From: Sporosarcina sp. FSL W8-0480
GTDB lineage: Bacteria > Bacillota > Bacilli > Bacillales_A > Planococcaceae
DNA: 64,000 bases
Direction of reading: 5' to 3'
Assembly (NCBI RefSeq): GCF_037963765.1
Contig: NZ_CP150166.1
Coordinates: 1,805,501 to 1,869,500, forward strand
The notes beneath the pieces are model-generated. The model did no database searches. It saw only the letters and a list, made by a program, of their open reading frames with translations, and was not told the origin of the DNA. The position numbers and the translations under genes are program-made. Each line of letters opens with the position of its first letter. Positions within the stretch are counted from its first letter, which is position 1. Shown in pieces: positions 13,647 through 22,423 of the stretch.

Positions 13647-14144
13647 TTGGCGATACTTGAAATTGTGAAAAGCCCTTCACCGTTGCTTACACAACGCTGC
13701 AAGGAAGTGGACAAGTTTGATGATAAGCTTGCAAAATTATTAGATGATATGTACGAAACGATGGTAGCTGCAGATGGTGTTGGAATTGCAGCACCTCAAG
13801 TAGGTGAACTTGTCCGGGTTGCCATTGTCGACTTAGGTGAAGGGCAAGAAGTTATTGAAATGATCAATCCCGTCGTCACCGCAATCGGCGGTTCCGAAAC
13901 GGATGTAGAAGGATGCCTAAGTTTTCCAGGCCTTTATGGGGAAGTTGAACGTCCTTACTTCGTTCGGGTGGAAGCACAGGAACGTAATGGTTCGTTGTAT
14001 GAACTTGAGGCAGAAGACTATGAAGCGAGAGCGATTCTTCATGAAATCGATCATTTGGACGGTATTCTTTTCGACTCGAAAATCAAACGAATCGTTGATC
14101 CGAGTGAATTTGAAGATGTTGAGGGAGAGGATGAAGAAGAATGA
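13647..14144 (+). CDS. def: Peptide deformylase
   Basis: Removes the formyl group from N-terminal formylmethionine. All three family motifs are present in the 165-residue protein: [10 protein letters not shown] from residue 44, EGCLSFPG with metal-binding Cys90, and HEIDHLDG with His132, catalytic Glu133 and His136. TTG at 13647 is chosen because AAAAGAGGA precedes it at normal spacing and the product then starts [10 protein letters not shown], the usual N-terminus; the longer frame from 13575 runs into priA. It overlaps fmt (ATGA), the enzyme with the opposing role. Confidence 0.95.
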   Translation: MAILEIVKSPSPLLTQRCKEVDKFDDKLAKLLDDMYETMVAADGVGIAAPQVGELVRVAIVDLGEGQEVIEMINPVVTAIGGSETDVEGCLSFPGLYGEVERPYFVRVEAQERNGSLYELEAEDYEARAILHEIDHLDGILFDSKIKRIVDPSEFEDVEGEDEEE

Positions 14145-15082
14145 CGAAAATCGTTTTCATGGGGACACCCGACTTCTCAGTACCTGTATTAACGATGCTG
14201 CATAACGAAGGATACGACATTGCAGCCGTTGTTACACAACCCGATCGGCCAGTAGGTAGAAAGCGGGTACTAACACCACCCCCAGTTAAGGTGGAAGCAG
14301 ACCGTCTTGGCTTAACCGTTTTGCAACCCGAAAAACTGAGAAATTCCGCTGAGTTAACAGAACTTAAAAATATGAATCCAGATTTAATCGTAACTGCGGC
14401 TTATGGACAAATCCTGCCGAAGGACTTGCTCGATGTGCCTCGTCTTGGGTGCATCAATGTCCATGCCTCACTATTACCAAAGTATCGTGGAGGGGCACCT
14501 ATTCACCAAGCTGTTATGGATGGCGAAGCAGAAACAGGTGTCACGATTATGTATATGGTTGAGAAATTGGATGCGGGGGACATCATTTCCCAAGTACGAA
14601 TTCCGATTTTGGAAGAAGATAATACAGGTACATTATTCGAAAAATTATCCGTTGCTGGCACACAGTTATTAAAGGAAACATTACCTTCAATTGTGTCTAA
14701 TACGAATGATCGAATTCCTCAGGATGAAAAATACGTAACATTTGCAGGAAATATTACACGGGAACAGGAACGAATTGATTGGACACGTGGTGGCAATGAT
14801 CTATTCAATCAAGTCCGTGGATTATATCCTTGGCCAGGAGCGTATTCTGTTTTCCAAGATGGTAACGTGAAAGTGTGGAAAGCGGAAAAAAGTGACATCG
14901 TCACAGATGCTTCACCGGGTACAATCATTAAACGTTTAAAAGACAAACTTGTAGTGAAAACCGGCGACTCCATTTCAATTGCAATAACAGAGTTGCAACC
15001 TGCAGGAAAGAAACGAATGTCAGCTGAGGAATTCATGAATGGAGCAGGCGCCAATTGGAATGAAGGGGACCATTTCGAATGA
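14141..15082 (+). CDS. fmt: Methionyl-tRNA formyltransferase
   Basis: Formylates initiator Met-tRNA using 10-formyl-THF. The 313-residue protein has the N-terminal formyltransferase fold ([11 protein letters not shown]) and the catalytic loop [17 protein letters not shown] from about residue 108. The following signature includes [17 protein letters not shown], and an OB-like C-terminal tRNA-binding domain ends the protein. Start and stop overlap def and rsmB respectively by ATGA, coupling formylation and deformylation genes. Confidence 0.97.
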   Translation: MTKIVFMGTPDFSVPVLTMLHNEGYDIAAVVTQPDRPVGRKRVLTPPPVKVEADRLGLTVLQPEKLRNSAELTELKNMNPDLIVTAAYGQILPKDLLDVPRLGCINVHASLLPKYRGGAPIHQAVMDGEAETGVTIMYMVEKLDAGDIISQVRIPILEEDNTGTLFEKLSVAGTQLLKETLPSIVSNTNDRIPQDEKYVTFAGNITREQERIDWTRGGNDLFNQVRGLYPWPGAYSVFQDGNVKVWKAEKSDIVTDASPGTIIKRLKDKLVVKTGDSISIAITELQPAGKKRMSAEEFMNGAGANWNEGDHFE

Positions 15083-16431
15083 CAAACAAAGCCAAAAAGA
15101 AGATTTGGAATGGAAATGTTCGAGATGCAGCGCTTTCAATTTTGATGGAGATTCACGACAATCAAGCATATAGCAATCTTCTCCTAAATAGGACGATTAA
15201 AAAATATGCAATTGAGGCGAAAGACCGTGGGCTTTTAACTGAGTTAACCTATGGAACTCTGCAACATAGAATGACGCTGGATTACTATTTAGAGCCGTTT
15301 GTAAAAGGGAAATTAGATGCATGGGTTAGGGAGCTATTAAGGCTATCGATTTACCAAATTGTCTATTTGACTAAAATCCCGCCACATGCAGTTGTCCATG
15401 AAGCAGTAGAAATTGCGAAGAGACGAGGCCATAAAGGCATAGCGTCAACTGTGAATGGAATATTGCGTTCCATCTTACGGAAAGGTGTCCGACCAATCGA
15501 AGACATCAAAGATGATATTGAACGAATTTCGATTGAAACGAGTCACCCAAAATGGTTGATCGAACGTTGGGTTAAACAATTTGGGCAAGAAGAAGCATTG
15601 GCGATGGCACATGAGAATAACCATCCTGCCCGTATGACGGCTCGAGTCAATATATTGAAAACGACTGTTGACGAGGTACTTGGGGAATTGGCGAAAGAAG
15701 GCATTGAAGCAGAAAAGGGAGAAGTCGTGCCGGAAAGTATCCATACATCAAGCGGTAGTTTGGCGAATACAGCTGCTTTTGCAAATGGTCTATTAACGAT
15801 TCAAGATGAAAGTTCAATGTTGCCGGTTATTGCTCTGGACGTGAAACCGGATATGAAAGTATTGGACATGTGTGCCGCACCAGGCGGGAAAACAACATTC
15901 ATAGCAGAGAAGATGAATAATCAAGGGGAAGTTTATGCACATGACCTACATGAACATAAACTGTCATTGATCGAATCCAATGCGAATCGTCTTGGAATTG
16001 AGTCAATCAGATTGAGCAGCGGAGATAGTCGGCAATTGGATTCCATTTACGAACCTGCATCCTTCGATCGAATTTTGGTTGATGCGCCATGCAGCGGTTT
16101 AGGAGTCATCCGACGTAAACCGGAGATAAAATATAATAAAACAGAGCAGGACTTGGAAAACTTGACAAAAATCCAAGAGGAATTGCTCGATACTGCTTAC
16201 GGTTTAGTGAAAAAAAGTGGCATTATAGTCTATAGCACTTGCACAGTTGAATATAGTGAGAACGTTGGGGTAGTCCATAAATTCCTTGAAAAACATCCAG
16301 ATATGACTACTGTTCCGCTTGATTCATTCGTAAAGAATGAATCATTGGCGATTAAAGATAATATGTTGCAAGTTTTACCTCAACATTTTGGAAGTGACGG
16401 CTTTTTTGTAACCGCATTTCGAAAAAAGTAA
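15079..16431 (+). CDS. rsmB: 16S rRNA (cytosine-967-C5)-methyltransferase
   Basis: SAM-dependent m5C methylation of 16S rRNA. The 450-residue protein has an N-terminal NusB-like RNA-binding domain (about 1-140) and a Rossmann methyltransferase domain with the SAM loop [11 protein letters not shown]. Both catalytic cysteines are seen: Cys338 in DAPCSGLG and Cys388 in YSTCTVE. The start overlaps the fmt stop (ATGA). In B. subtilis rlmN follows; here only 32 bases separate rsmB from the phosphatase gene. Confidence 0.95.
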   Translation: MTNKAKKKIWNGNVRDAALSILMEIHDNQAYSNLLLNRTIKKYAIEAKDRGLLTELTYGTLQHRMTLDYYLEPFVKGKLDAWVRELLRLSIYQIVYLTKIPPHAVVHEAVEIAKRRGHKGIASTVNGILRSILRKGVRPIEDIKDDIERISIETSHPKWLIERWVKQFGQEEALAMAHENNHPARMTARVNILKTTVDEVLGELAKEGIEAEKGEVVPESIHTSSGSLANTAAFANGLLTIQDESSMLPVIALDVKPDMKVLDMCAAPGGKTTFIAEKMNNQGEVYAHDLHEHKLSLIESNANRLGIESIRLSSGDSRQLDSIYEPASFDRILVDAPCSGLGVIRRKPEIKYNKTEQDLENLTKIQEELLDTAYGLVKKSGIIVYSTCTVEYSENVGVVHKFLEKHPDMTTVPLDSFVKNESLAIKDNMLQVLPQHFGSDGFFVTAFRKK

Positions 16432-16463
16432 TTGCTGCACGTTTAAAGATTAAGGGGGGACAA

Positions 16464-17222
16464 GTGTTGCGATTTGAAGTGCTATCAGATATTGGGAAGA
16501 AGCGTACAGTGAACGAGGATAGTGCAGCCGTTTTCACAATTCAGAATGGCCCGACACTTGCTGTCGTTGCAGACGGTATGGGAGGCCATCGGGGTGGAGA
16601 CTATGCAAGTGCAACAGCAGTTCAACTTTTGGGAGAAAAGTTTCAAGGAGTATCCAATTCAGCACAAATGGATGATGAGGACTGGAAAGAATGGCTTTTA
16701 GAGACGGTTTTGTTCATCAACCGGACTATTTTTGAACTGGCAGAAAGCGATGAGAACTACAAGGGTATGGGGACAACTCTTGATGCTGTGCTTGTTAACG
16801 GAAATAAAGGATTAGTGACACATGTAGGTGATAGTCGTGTGTACATTATTAATGAATCAGAAATCATTCAAATTACAAGAGATCATTCCTACGTCAATAT
16901 CTTGCTTGAATCTGGTGAAATAACAGAAGAAGAAGCTGCTACCCATCCTCAACGGAATTGGATTATGCGAGCGGTCGGATCGGAAAAAACCATAACTCCT
17001 GATTTTTATCATATTCAACTTAAAGAAAATGCGTATCTGTTGATCTGTACAGATGGATTAAGCAATAAGGTCGATAATGAAAAAATCCATTCAATCGTCA
17101 CGTTGGATGGGCATCTTCATGCCAAAGCGGTAGAATTAGTTAAATTGGCGAATGATATGGGTGGCGAAGATAATATTTCTGTTGTTTTAGGATACTCCGA
17201 TTCGGAGGTGAGATCATCATGA
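16464..17222 (+). CDS. prpC: PP2C-type serine/threonine protein phosphatase
   Basis: Dephosphorylates targets of the PrkC kinase encoded next to it. The 252-residue protein shows PP2C metal-binding motifs: VNEDS near the N-terminus, ADGMGGHRGGD, GDSRVY, LICTDGLSN and GGEDNISVV. The start is GTG at 16464 or TTG at 16467; the AAGGGGGGA site at 16452-16460 fits the TTG slightly better, which would remove one residue. The stop overlaps prkC (ATGA). Confidence 0.95.
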   Translation: MLRFEVLSDIGKKRTVNEDSAAVFTIQNGPTLAVVADGMGGHRGGDYASATAVQLLGEKFQGVSNSAQMDDEDWKEWLLETVLFINRTIFELAESDENYKGMGTTLDAVLVNGNKGLVTHVGDSRVYIINESEIIQITRDHSYVNILLESGEITEEEAATHPQRNWIMRAVGSEKTITPDFYHIQLKENAYLLICTDGLSNKVDNEKIHSIVTLDGHLHAKAVELVKLANDMGGEDNISVVLGYSDSEVRSS

Positions 17223-19183
17223 TCGGAAAACGAATTGGTGGGCGTTACGAAGTCATCAAAGGCATCGGCGAAGGAGGCATGTCAAAGGTCTATTTGGCGC
17301 ATGACATAATTTTAGGTCGCGATGTCGCAATTAAAGTGCTTAACTATGATTTCGCAAACGAGCAAGATATAAAGAAAAGATTTCAAAGAGAAGCCATGTC
17401 AGCAACAAGTTTGACGCATCCACATATTGTAAATATTTATGATGTTGATGAAGAAGGAGAGCTTCATTATTTCGTAATGGAGTACATCGAAGGTCAAACG
17501 TTGAAAAAATACATTCAGTCGAATGGTCCATTACCTGTTGCAAAAGCCGTCAATATTATGAAGCAACTTGTTTCTGCGATTGCTAATGCACATCATAATG
17601 GAATTATTCATCGGGATATTAAGCCGCAAAATATATTAATGGATGCCGATGGTGATGTGAAAATAACTGATTTTGGAATTGCGATGGCCTTGCACGCGAC
17701 CGCACATACAAAAACAAACTCGGTTATTGGAACTGTCCATTATTTATCCCCCGAACAAGCACGGGGTGGCATGGCAACTAAAAAATCAGATATTTACTCT
17801 TTAGGAATCGTCTTTTATGAATTACTGACTGGCGAACTACCATTTTCTGCTGAAACAGCTGTCGCAATCGCATTGAAACATTTGCAAGAGGAAACACCTC
17901 CAGTACGAAATATGTTTCCTACCATCCCGCAAAGTGTTGAAAATGTTATTTTAAAGGCAACAGCGAAAGATGCTACATACAGATATCAATCAGCGGATGA
18001 AATGTATGATGATTTACTGACTGTACTTTCCCCTACAAGACAGAATGAAACAAAATTCACATTACCGTTTGATGATGATAAAACACGTGTAATTCCGATT
18101 ATCACAGATCCACCAAAAGTGGATCATCACGACACGACTAAAATCATCGAACCAGTTGCTCCGGAACCAAAAGCGCCTGTGAAAAAGAAAAGAAAGAAAT
18201 GGCCAGTTTTCGTAGGCGTTTCAATAGCACTAATTGCCATTGCATTATTTGCTCTTTTCCTGCCTTCTATATTAGGTCCTAAAGACGACCTTATCCCTGA
18301 AGTTGCGGGATTGGATGAGGCGGAAGCAAGGGATCTCATAAGTGAATCCGGGTTTGTCGTAGAAGGGATCGTCGAGGACTTCTCAGATGAATACGAAGCC
18401 GGTCAAGTTTTCAAAACAATACCGGAAGCTGGAAAAAAGCGTGAGTTGGGCACCCCAGTCACACTATATGTAAGTAAAGGTAAAGAAACGATGGAAATGA
18501 CAGATTTTACAAATAAGGATTACGATGAAATCTATAATTTCTTGCAAGGATTTAATTTTAGGTCAATTACGGCTGATCCGGTATATTCTGACCAGCCGGA
18601 AGGTCAAATTCTTGAGCAAACTCCTGCTGAAGGTGAAAATGTCGTTCCTGGGGAGACGGATATCATATTCAAAGTCAGTCAAGGAAAGAAAACGGTTAAA
18701 CTTGAAGACTTAAGAAATCTCGATAAGAATCAGGTGGATGCTTATGCGAAATCCTCGGGATTCGATATTCGTGTTGTAAAAGAGGAGTTTCATGATGAAA
18801 TTCCAGAAGGAAATATTATTTCACAAGATCCTCCTGCTGGAACCGATTTACACGTCGGTGCAAAGGTAGGTGTTGTACGTTCCAAAGGTCAAGAGAAGAA
18901 ACCGGTGAGAGTTTATGTAAGACAAGTGAATATTCCGTACGAATCTACAACTGTAGATAATGAGGATGAAGAATCAGAGCCTGAACCACAGACTGTTAAA
19001 ATCTACATCCAGGATAATAAGCATTCCATGACAGACCCGGTTGCAGTATTTACAATTATTGAAGATACTCGTAGAGAGATTACGATTGAACTTGAAGAAG
19101 GTCAACGTGGAAGATACATCATCTATAGAGGAGATACAGTCATAGAGGATGTAACGGTTGATTACGATGATATCGAAGAATAA
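17219..19183 (+). CDS. prkC: Membrane Ser/Thr protein kinase with PASTA domains
   Basis: Senses muropeptides or lipid II outside the cell and phosphorylates cytoplasmic targets; linked to spore germination and stationary-phase control in relatives. The 654-residue protein has a kinase domain (about 1-270) with glycine loop GIGEGG, Lys39, HRDIKPQN with Asp133 and DFG at 151. A basic stretch then a single transmembrane helix (about 327-350) is followed by three PASTA repeats between about 350 and 560, each beginning near a G/D-x-D-E-x-A-type segment. The tail is acidic. It is coupled by ATGA overlap with prpC. Confidence 0.97.
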   Translation: MIGKRIGGRYEVIKGIGEGGMSKVYLAHDIILGRDVAIKVLNYDFANEQDIKKRFQREAMSATSLTHPHIVNIYDVDEEGELHYFVMEYIEGQTLKKYIQSNGPLPVAKAVNIMKQLVSAIANAHHNGIIHRDIKPQNILMDADGDVKITDFGIAMALHATAHTKTNSVIGTVHYLSPEQARGGMATKKSDIYSLGIVFYELLTGELPFSAETAVAIALKHLQEETPPVRNMFPTIPQSVENVILKATAKDATYRYQSADEMYDDLLTVLSPTRQNETKFTLPFDDDKTRVIPIITDPPKVDHHDTTKIIEPVAPEPKAPVKKKRKKWPVFVGVSIALIAIALFALFLPSILGPKDDLIPEVAGLDEAEARDLISESGFVVEGIVEDFSDEYEAGQVFKTIPEAGKKRELGTPVTLYVSKGKETMEMTDFTNKDYDEIYNFLQGFNFRSITADPVYSDQPEGQILEQTPAEGENVVPGETDIIFKVSQGKKTVKLEDLRNLDKNQVDAYAKSSGFDIRVVKEEFHDEIPEGNIISQDPPAGTDLHVGAKVGVVRSKGQEKKPVRVYVRQVNIPYESTTVDNEDEESEPEPQTVKIYIQDNKHSMTDPVAVFTIIEDTRREITIELEEGQRGRYIIYRGDTVIEDVTVDYDDIEE

Positions 19184-19197
19184 GAAAGAGGGATTGG

Positions 19198-20094
19198 ATG
19201 CCGCAAGGACAAATTAGAAAAGCGATTAGTGGTTTTTATTATGTGCAAACGGAAAATGGAGATCTGATTCAGTGTAAGGGGAGGGGAGTATTTAGAAATA
19301 GAGGGATCTCCCCCCTTGTAGGTGATAATGTAACAATTGTAGAAGATGGCGATAATGATGCGACGATTACAGAAGTTCAAAAGAGAAAAAATGAACTTGT
19401 TCGGCCGCCCATTGCAAATATCGATCAAGCATTGCTTGTATTTTCTATCGTTGAACCTGATTTCAGCCTTCATTTACTGGATAGATTTCTAACTGTAATT
19501 GAATCAGTCGGTATAAAACCTATCATCTGTCTGACAAAAAAGGATATTGCGTCCGAAACTGAACTTCTACAGGCGAATGCCGCAAAAGAATACTATGAAG
19601 GCATTGGGTATGACGTCATTCAGACGTATATCGACGATCCAAATTTGCACGACCTGCTTTATCCTTTTCTTGAAGGGAAGACGACTGTCCTTGCGGGTCA
19701 ATCTGGTGTAGGAAAGTCAACTTTGTTAAATACGTTGATCCCTGATTTGCTATTGAAAACTGGAGAAATTTCAGAGGCATTGGGAAGGGGAAGACATACT
19801 ACTCGTCATGTCGAACTAATGGAAGTTGCTGGTGGGCTTGTTGCGGACACCCCAGGTTTTAGTTCGCTTGACTTCGATCATATCGAAAAGGAAGAATTAC
19901 GTAATTATTTTATTGAAATGGAGCAAGTGGCGCATCTTTGTAAATTTAGAGGTTGTTTACATCTTAAAGAGCCTAAATGTGAAGTGAAAGCAAAGGTCGA
20001 AACCGGCGAAATTTTAAACTCCAGATACGATAATTACGTACAGTTTTTACAAGAGATTATCGACCGAAAGCCGAGGTATCCGAAAAATGATTAA
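19198..20094 (+). CDS. rsgA: Ribosome small subunit-dependent GTPase A
   Basis: Circularly permuted GTPase that helps late 30S maturation. The 298-residue protein has an N-terminal OB-fold, then G motifs in permuted order: TKKD (G4), GQSGVGKST (G1, about residues 168-176) and DTPGFSS (G3). The C-terminal zinc knuckle residues lie in CKFRGCLHLKEPKC. The ATG at 19198 follows AGAGGGA. It overlaps rpe by eight bases. Confidence 0.96.
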   Translation: MPQGQIRKAISGFYYVQTENGDLIQCKGRGVFRNRGISPLVGDNVTIVEDGDNDATITEVQKRKNELVRPPIANIDQALLVFSIVEPDFSLHLLDRFLTVIESVGIKPIICLTKKDIASETELLQANAAKEYYEGIGYDVIQTYIDDPNLHDLLYPFLEGKTTVLAGQSGVGKSTLLNTLIPDLLLKTGEISEALGRGRHTTRHVELMEVAGGLVADTPGFSSLDFDHIEKEELRNYFIEMEQVAHLCKFRGCLHLKEPKCEVKAKVETGEILNSRYDNYVQFLQEIIDRKPRYPKND

Positions 20095-20752
20095 AATTGC
20101 ACCATCAATACTAGCAGCAAATTTTTCAAGGTTAGCCGAAGAAGTTAAAGAAGTGGAAGCAGCAGGTGCTGAACTGATCCATATTGACGTAATGGACGGA
20201 CATTTCGTTCCGAACATTACAATGGGCCCAATTGTTGTGGAGGCATTGCGACCAGTAACCGACCTTCCTCTTGATGTTCACCTCATGATTGAGAATCCTG
20301 ACACATATATTGAACAGTTTGCAAAAGCCGGGGCAGATTATATCACTGTCCATGTAGAGGCGTGCAGGCATCTGCATCGTACGATTCAGCTGATCCGTTC
20401 GTTTGGTGTAAAACCTGGTGTTGTCCTTAATCCTCATACACCTATTGAGCATATTCTTCATATCTTGGAGGATGTTGACCTTGTCTTGTTCATGACAGTG
20501 AACCCAGGTTTTGGCGGTCAGAAATTCATTCATTCGGTTGTTCCGAAAGTGAAGCAGCTTGCCGATATCATTAAAGAAAAAGGACTCAACATTGAAATTG
20601 AAATCGACGGCGGCATTAATGAGGAAACAATCATTCCATGTGCTGAAGCGGGTGCTACTATTTTTGTAGCAGGTTCTGCAATTTACAATGCGGAGAACCG
20701 TGAAGAGGCATTACAAAGAATCAAATCTGCAGGGGAAAGCGTGCTGAAGTAA
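20087..20752 (+). CDS. rpe: Ribulose-phosphate 3-epimerase
   Basis: Interconverts ribulose 5-phosphate and xylulose 5-phosphate in the pentose phosphate pathway. The 221-residue TIM-barrel protein shows KIAPSILAANF, the metal-binding HIDVMDGHFVPN, DVHLMIENP, VNPGFGGQKF and EIDGGIN. The start lies inside the end of rsgA and its stop overlaps the thiN start by one base (TAATG). Confidence 0.97.
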   Translation: MIKIAPSILAANFSRLAEEVKEVEAAGAELIHIDVMDGHFVPNITMGPIVVEALRPVTDLPLDVHLMIENPDTYIEQFAKAGADYITVHVEACRHLHRTIQLIRSFGVKPGVVLNPHTPIEHILHILEDVDLVLFMTVNPGFGGQKFIHSVVPKVKQLADIIKEKGLNIEIEIDGGINEETIIPCAEAGATIFVAGSAIYNAENREEALQRIKSAGESVLK

Positions 20753-21405
20753 TGAAAAGGGTTGTTATTTGCGCCGGTGGACCAGTCGAGGAATTACCGG
20801 ATTTAATTGCCTTGAAATGGGAAGGGACTATTTTTATCGGAGTGGACCGTGGTTCTCTTCATCTCTTGGAAAGTGGAATAGTTCCTTCGGAGGCGGTAGG
20901 TGATTTCGATTCGGTTAGCGAAAGTGAATTTGCGATGATCCAATCAGCTGTGGATCGTGTTGATGCATTCAACGCTGAGAAAGATGAAACGGATACTGAA
21001 TTGGCGGTTACACGTGCTCTTACCTATCAACCTGATGAGGTTATCATTGTAGGTGTGACGGGTGGAAGGCTCGATCATTTCGAATCGGCGTTGCATTTAC
21101 TCTATCGGCTTCAGATTGAATATGAAGATGTATCATTCATCGTTAAAAATGCAAACAATGAATTATCCGTTTTAAAGGCGGGCACGCATCTTGTGAATAA
21201 AATTGACGGTTTACCCTTTGTATCCTTTTTTCCTTTTGGAGGAGCAGTTGAGGGAATTTCCCTTACTGGCTTTAAGTATGAGACGGTGAATGCACGAATG
21301 GAAATGGGTATAACAAAGTTTACAAGCAATGAACCAATTGCAGAAGTTTGTACTATCTCATTCCAGCAAGGCATATGCTTAATGGTAAGAAGTTCAGATT
21401 CCTGA
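20752..21405 (+). CDS. thiN: Thiamine pyrophosphokinase
   Basis: Converts thiamine to thiamine diphosphate with ATP. The 217-residue protein shows GVDRGSLHLLESG, the acidic AVGDFDSV and KDETDTELA motifs and GVTGGRLDHFESALHLL of the family catalytic domain, then a beta-rich thiamine-binding domain. It directly follows rpe, the normal Bacillales order, and its stop is 14 bases before the spoVM start. Confidence 0.95.
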   Translation: MKRVVICAGGPVEELPDLIALKWEGTIFIGVDRGSLHLLESGIVPSEAVGDFDSVSESEFAMIQSAVDRVDAFNAEKDETDTELAVTRALTYQPDEVIIVGVTGGRLDHFESALHLLYRLQIEYEDVSFIVKNANNELSVLKAGTHLVNKIDGLPFVSFFPFGGAVEGISLTGFKYETVNARMEMGITKFTSNEPIAEVCTISFQQGICLMVRSSDS

Positions 21406-21419
21406 AAGGAGCCGGGGAA

Positions 21420-21575
21420 TTGAGAGTATATACATTTACAATGCCAAAGTTTCTCAGTAGTTTTGTCCGAAAGTGCATGGTAGTCTTCCAAAAAGATGGA
21501 AATCAGAAGAGCCAGGCATCTGCAAGTGCAAGTAACCGTAATCGAAAAAGGAAAAAAGAAAAAACGTCAGGCTGA
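21420..21575 (+). CDS. spoVM: Stage V sporulation protein M, with a C-terminal extension
   Basis: Small amphipathic peptide that marks the curved forespore membrane and anchors the SpoIVA coat base. The first 26 codons (MRVYTFTMPKF..., ending VFQKD) line up with the 26-residue B. subtilis SpoVM as I recall it, about 12 identities including Pro9, and the gene sits between thiN and rpmB as expected. The TTG start at 21420 has AAAGGAG eight bases upstream. Unlike the classic peptide it runs 25 residues further into a basic, low-complexity tail (SASAS, then RNRKRKKEK). The last codons and the stop fall inside the terminator hairpin. It is strong evidence for an endospore former. Confidence 0.85.
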   Translation: MRVYTFTMPKFLSSFVRKCMVVFQKDGNQKSQASASASNRNRKRKKEKTSG

Positions 21576-21594
21576 ACTTATCGGCCTGGCGTTT
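21562..21594. terminator. Bidirectional terminator between spoVM and rpmB
   Basis: An 11-bp stem with one G-U pair (21562-21572 with 21584-21594) and an 11-base loop is followed on the plus strand by TTTATTTC. On the minus strand it is followed by a long T-rich run (TTTTTTCTTTTTT). The spoVM stop codon lies in the loop. It ends both the long gmk operon and the convergent rpmB transcript. Confidence 0.88.
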
Positions 21595-21634
21595 TATTTC
21601 TTTTAGTCGTATAGTCGGAAAGCACAACAATAAA

Positions 21635-21823
21635 TTATACTCGTTGAACTTTACCTGATTTAAGTGCTCTTGCAGATACCCAAACACGCTTTGGTTTACC
21701 GTTAACAAGAATACGAACTTTTTGAAGGTTAGCACCCCAAGTACGTCTGTTAGCGTTCATTGCGTGTGAACGAGCATTTCCTGTACGAGCTTTGCGTCCA
21801 GTAATAACACATTCTTTAGCCAT
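21635..21823 (-). CDS. rpmB: 50S ribosomal protein L28
   Basis: Large-subunit protein. The 62-residue product has the family sequence [23 protein letters not shown] and [15 protein letters not shown]. The ATG at 21823 is chosen over an upstream TTG/ATG because GAGGAGGTC lies immediately before it. It is a single-gene minus-strand unit. Only one cysteine (Cys5) is present, so this is the zinc-free form. Confidence 0.96.
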   Translation of the reverse strand: MAKECVITGRKARTGNARSHAMNANRRTWGANLQKVRILVNGKPKRVWVSARALKSGKVQRV

Positions 21824-21884
21824 TTTTATGACCTCCTCGCTAATAATGATTAAGCGATTCACTATCTAATTCGCATACCATAAT

Positions 21885-21913
21885 ACTTTATCACAGGAAA
21901 TAATGGCTTGCAA
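21885..21913 (-). promoter_or_regulatory. Candidate rpmB promoter
   Basis: On the minus strand TTGCAA (21913-21908) is followed after 17 bases by TAAAGT (21890-21885), about 60 bases before the rpmB start. Confidence 0.4.
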
Positions 21914-21977
21914 CCTTTTTTATGGGTACTTTCAAGGGAAACTCCTTTACAGATTTTTTGTGTGCGGTTACTTCTTC

Positions 21978-22006
21978 TTTAATAATATGTTGGTGTATAG
22001 TACAAT
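21978..22006 (+). promoter_or_regulatory. Candidate promoter for yloU-fakA
   Basis: TACAAT at 22001-22006 is preceded after 17 bases by a weak TTTAAT -35 at 21978-21983. It lies about 40 bases before the yloU start and is divergent from rpmB. Confidence 0.4.
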
Positions 22007-22043
22007 AGGGGAAGCTATAAAGGATGCAGGAGGGGAAGCTATC

Positions 22044-22403
22044 ATGTCAATTGAGTTGAAAAACGATTACGGTAAAATAGATATTACGAATGACGTCATT
22101 GCCCAAGTGGTTGGAGAGGCGGCAATCGAATGCTACGGAATTGTCGGCATGGCTTCACGTCATCAGATCCGGGATGGGCTTACAGACATCCTTGGAAAAG
22201 AGAATTATGCAAAAGGAGTCATCGTGAGAACAATTGGTGATGAAACACATATCGATATGTATGTCATCGTCGGTTACGGCACAAAAATCTCCGAGGTTGC
22301 GTACCAAGTGCAATCCAAAGTGATGTATACATTAAAAAAGACATTATCGTTAACAGTGGATTCAGTGAATATTTTTGTTCAAGGAGTTCGGGTGACGAGT
22401 TGA
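22044..22403 (+). CDS. yloU: Asp23/Gls24 family protein (YloU)
   Basis: A 119-residue alkaline-shock/envelope-stress family protein whose precise role is not established. The core shows VVGEAAIECYGIVGMAS and VIVGYGTKISEVAYQVQ, typical of Asp23 proteins. The ATG at 22044 is chosen because GCAGGAGGGG lies upstream; the frame is open to 21903 but that part is not family-like. It is the usual neighbour of fakA and ends four bases into the longest fakA frame. Confidence 0.92.
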   Translation: MSIELKNDYGKIDITNDVIAQVVGEAAIECYGIVGMASRHQIRDGLTDILGKENYAKGVIVRTIGDETHIDMYVIVGYGTKISEVAYQVQSKVMYTLKKTLSLTVDSVNIFVQGVRVTS

Positions 22404-22423
22404 TAGAAGGAGGAAAACTTTCA

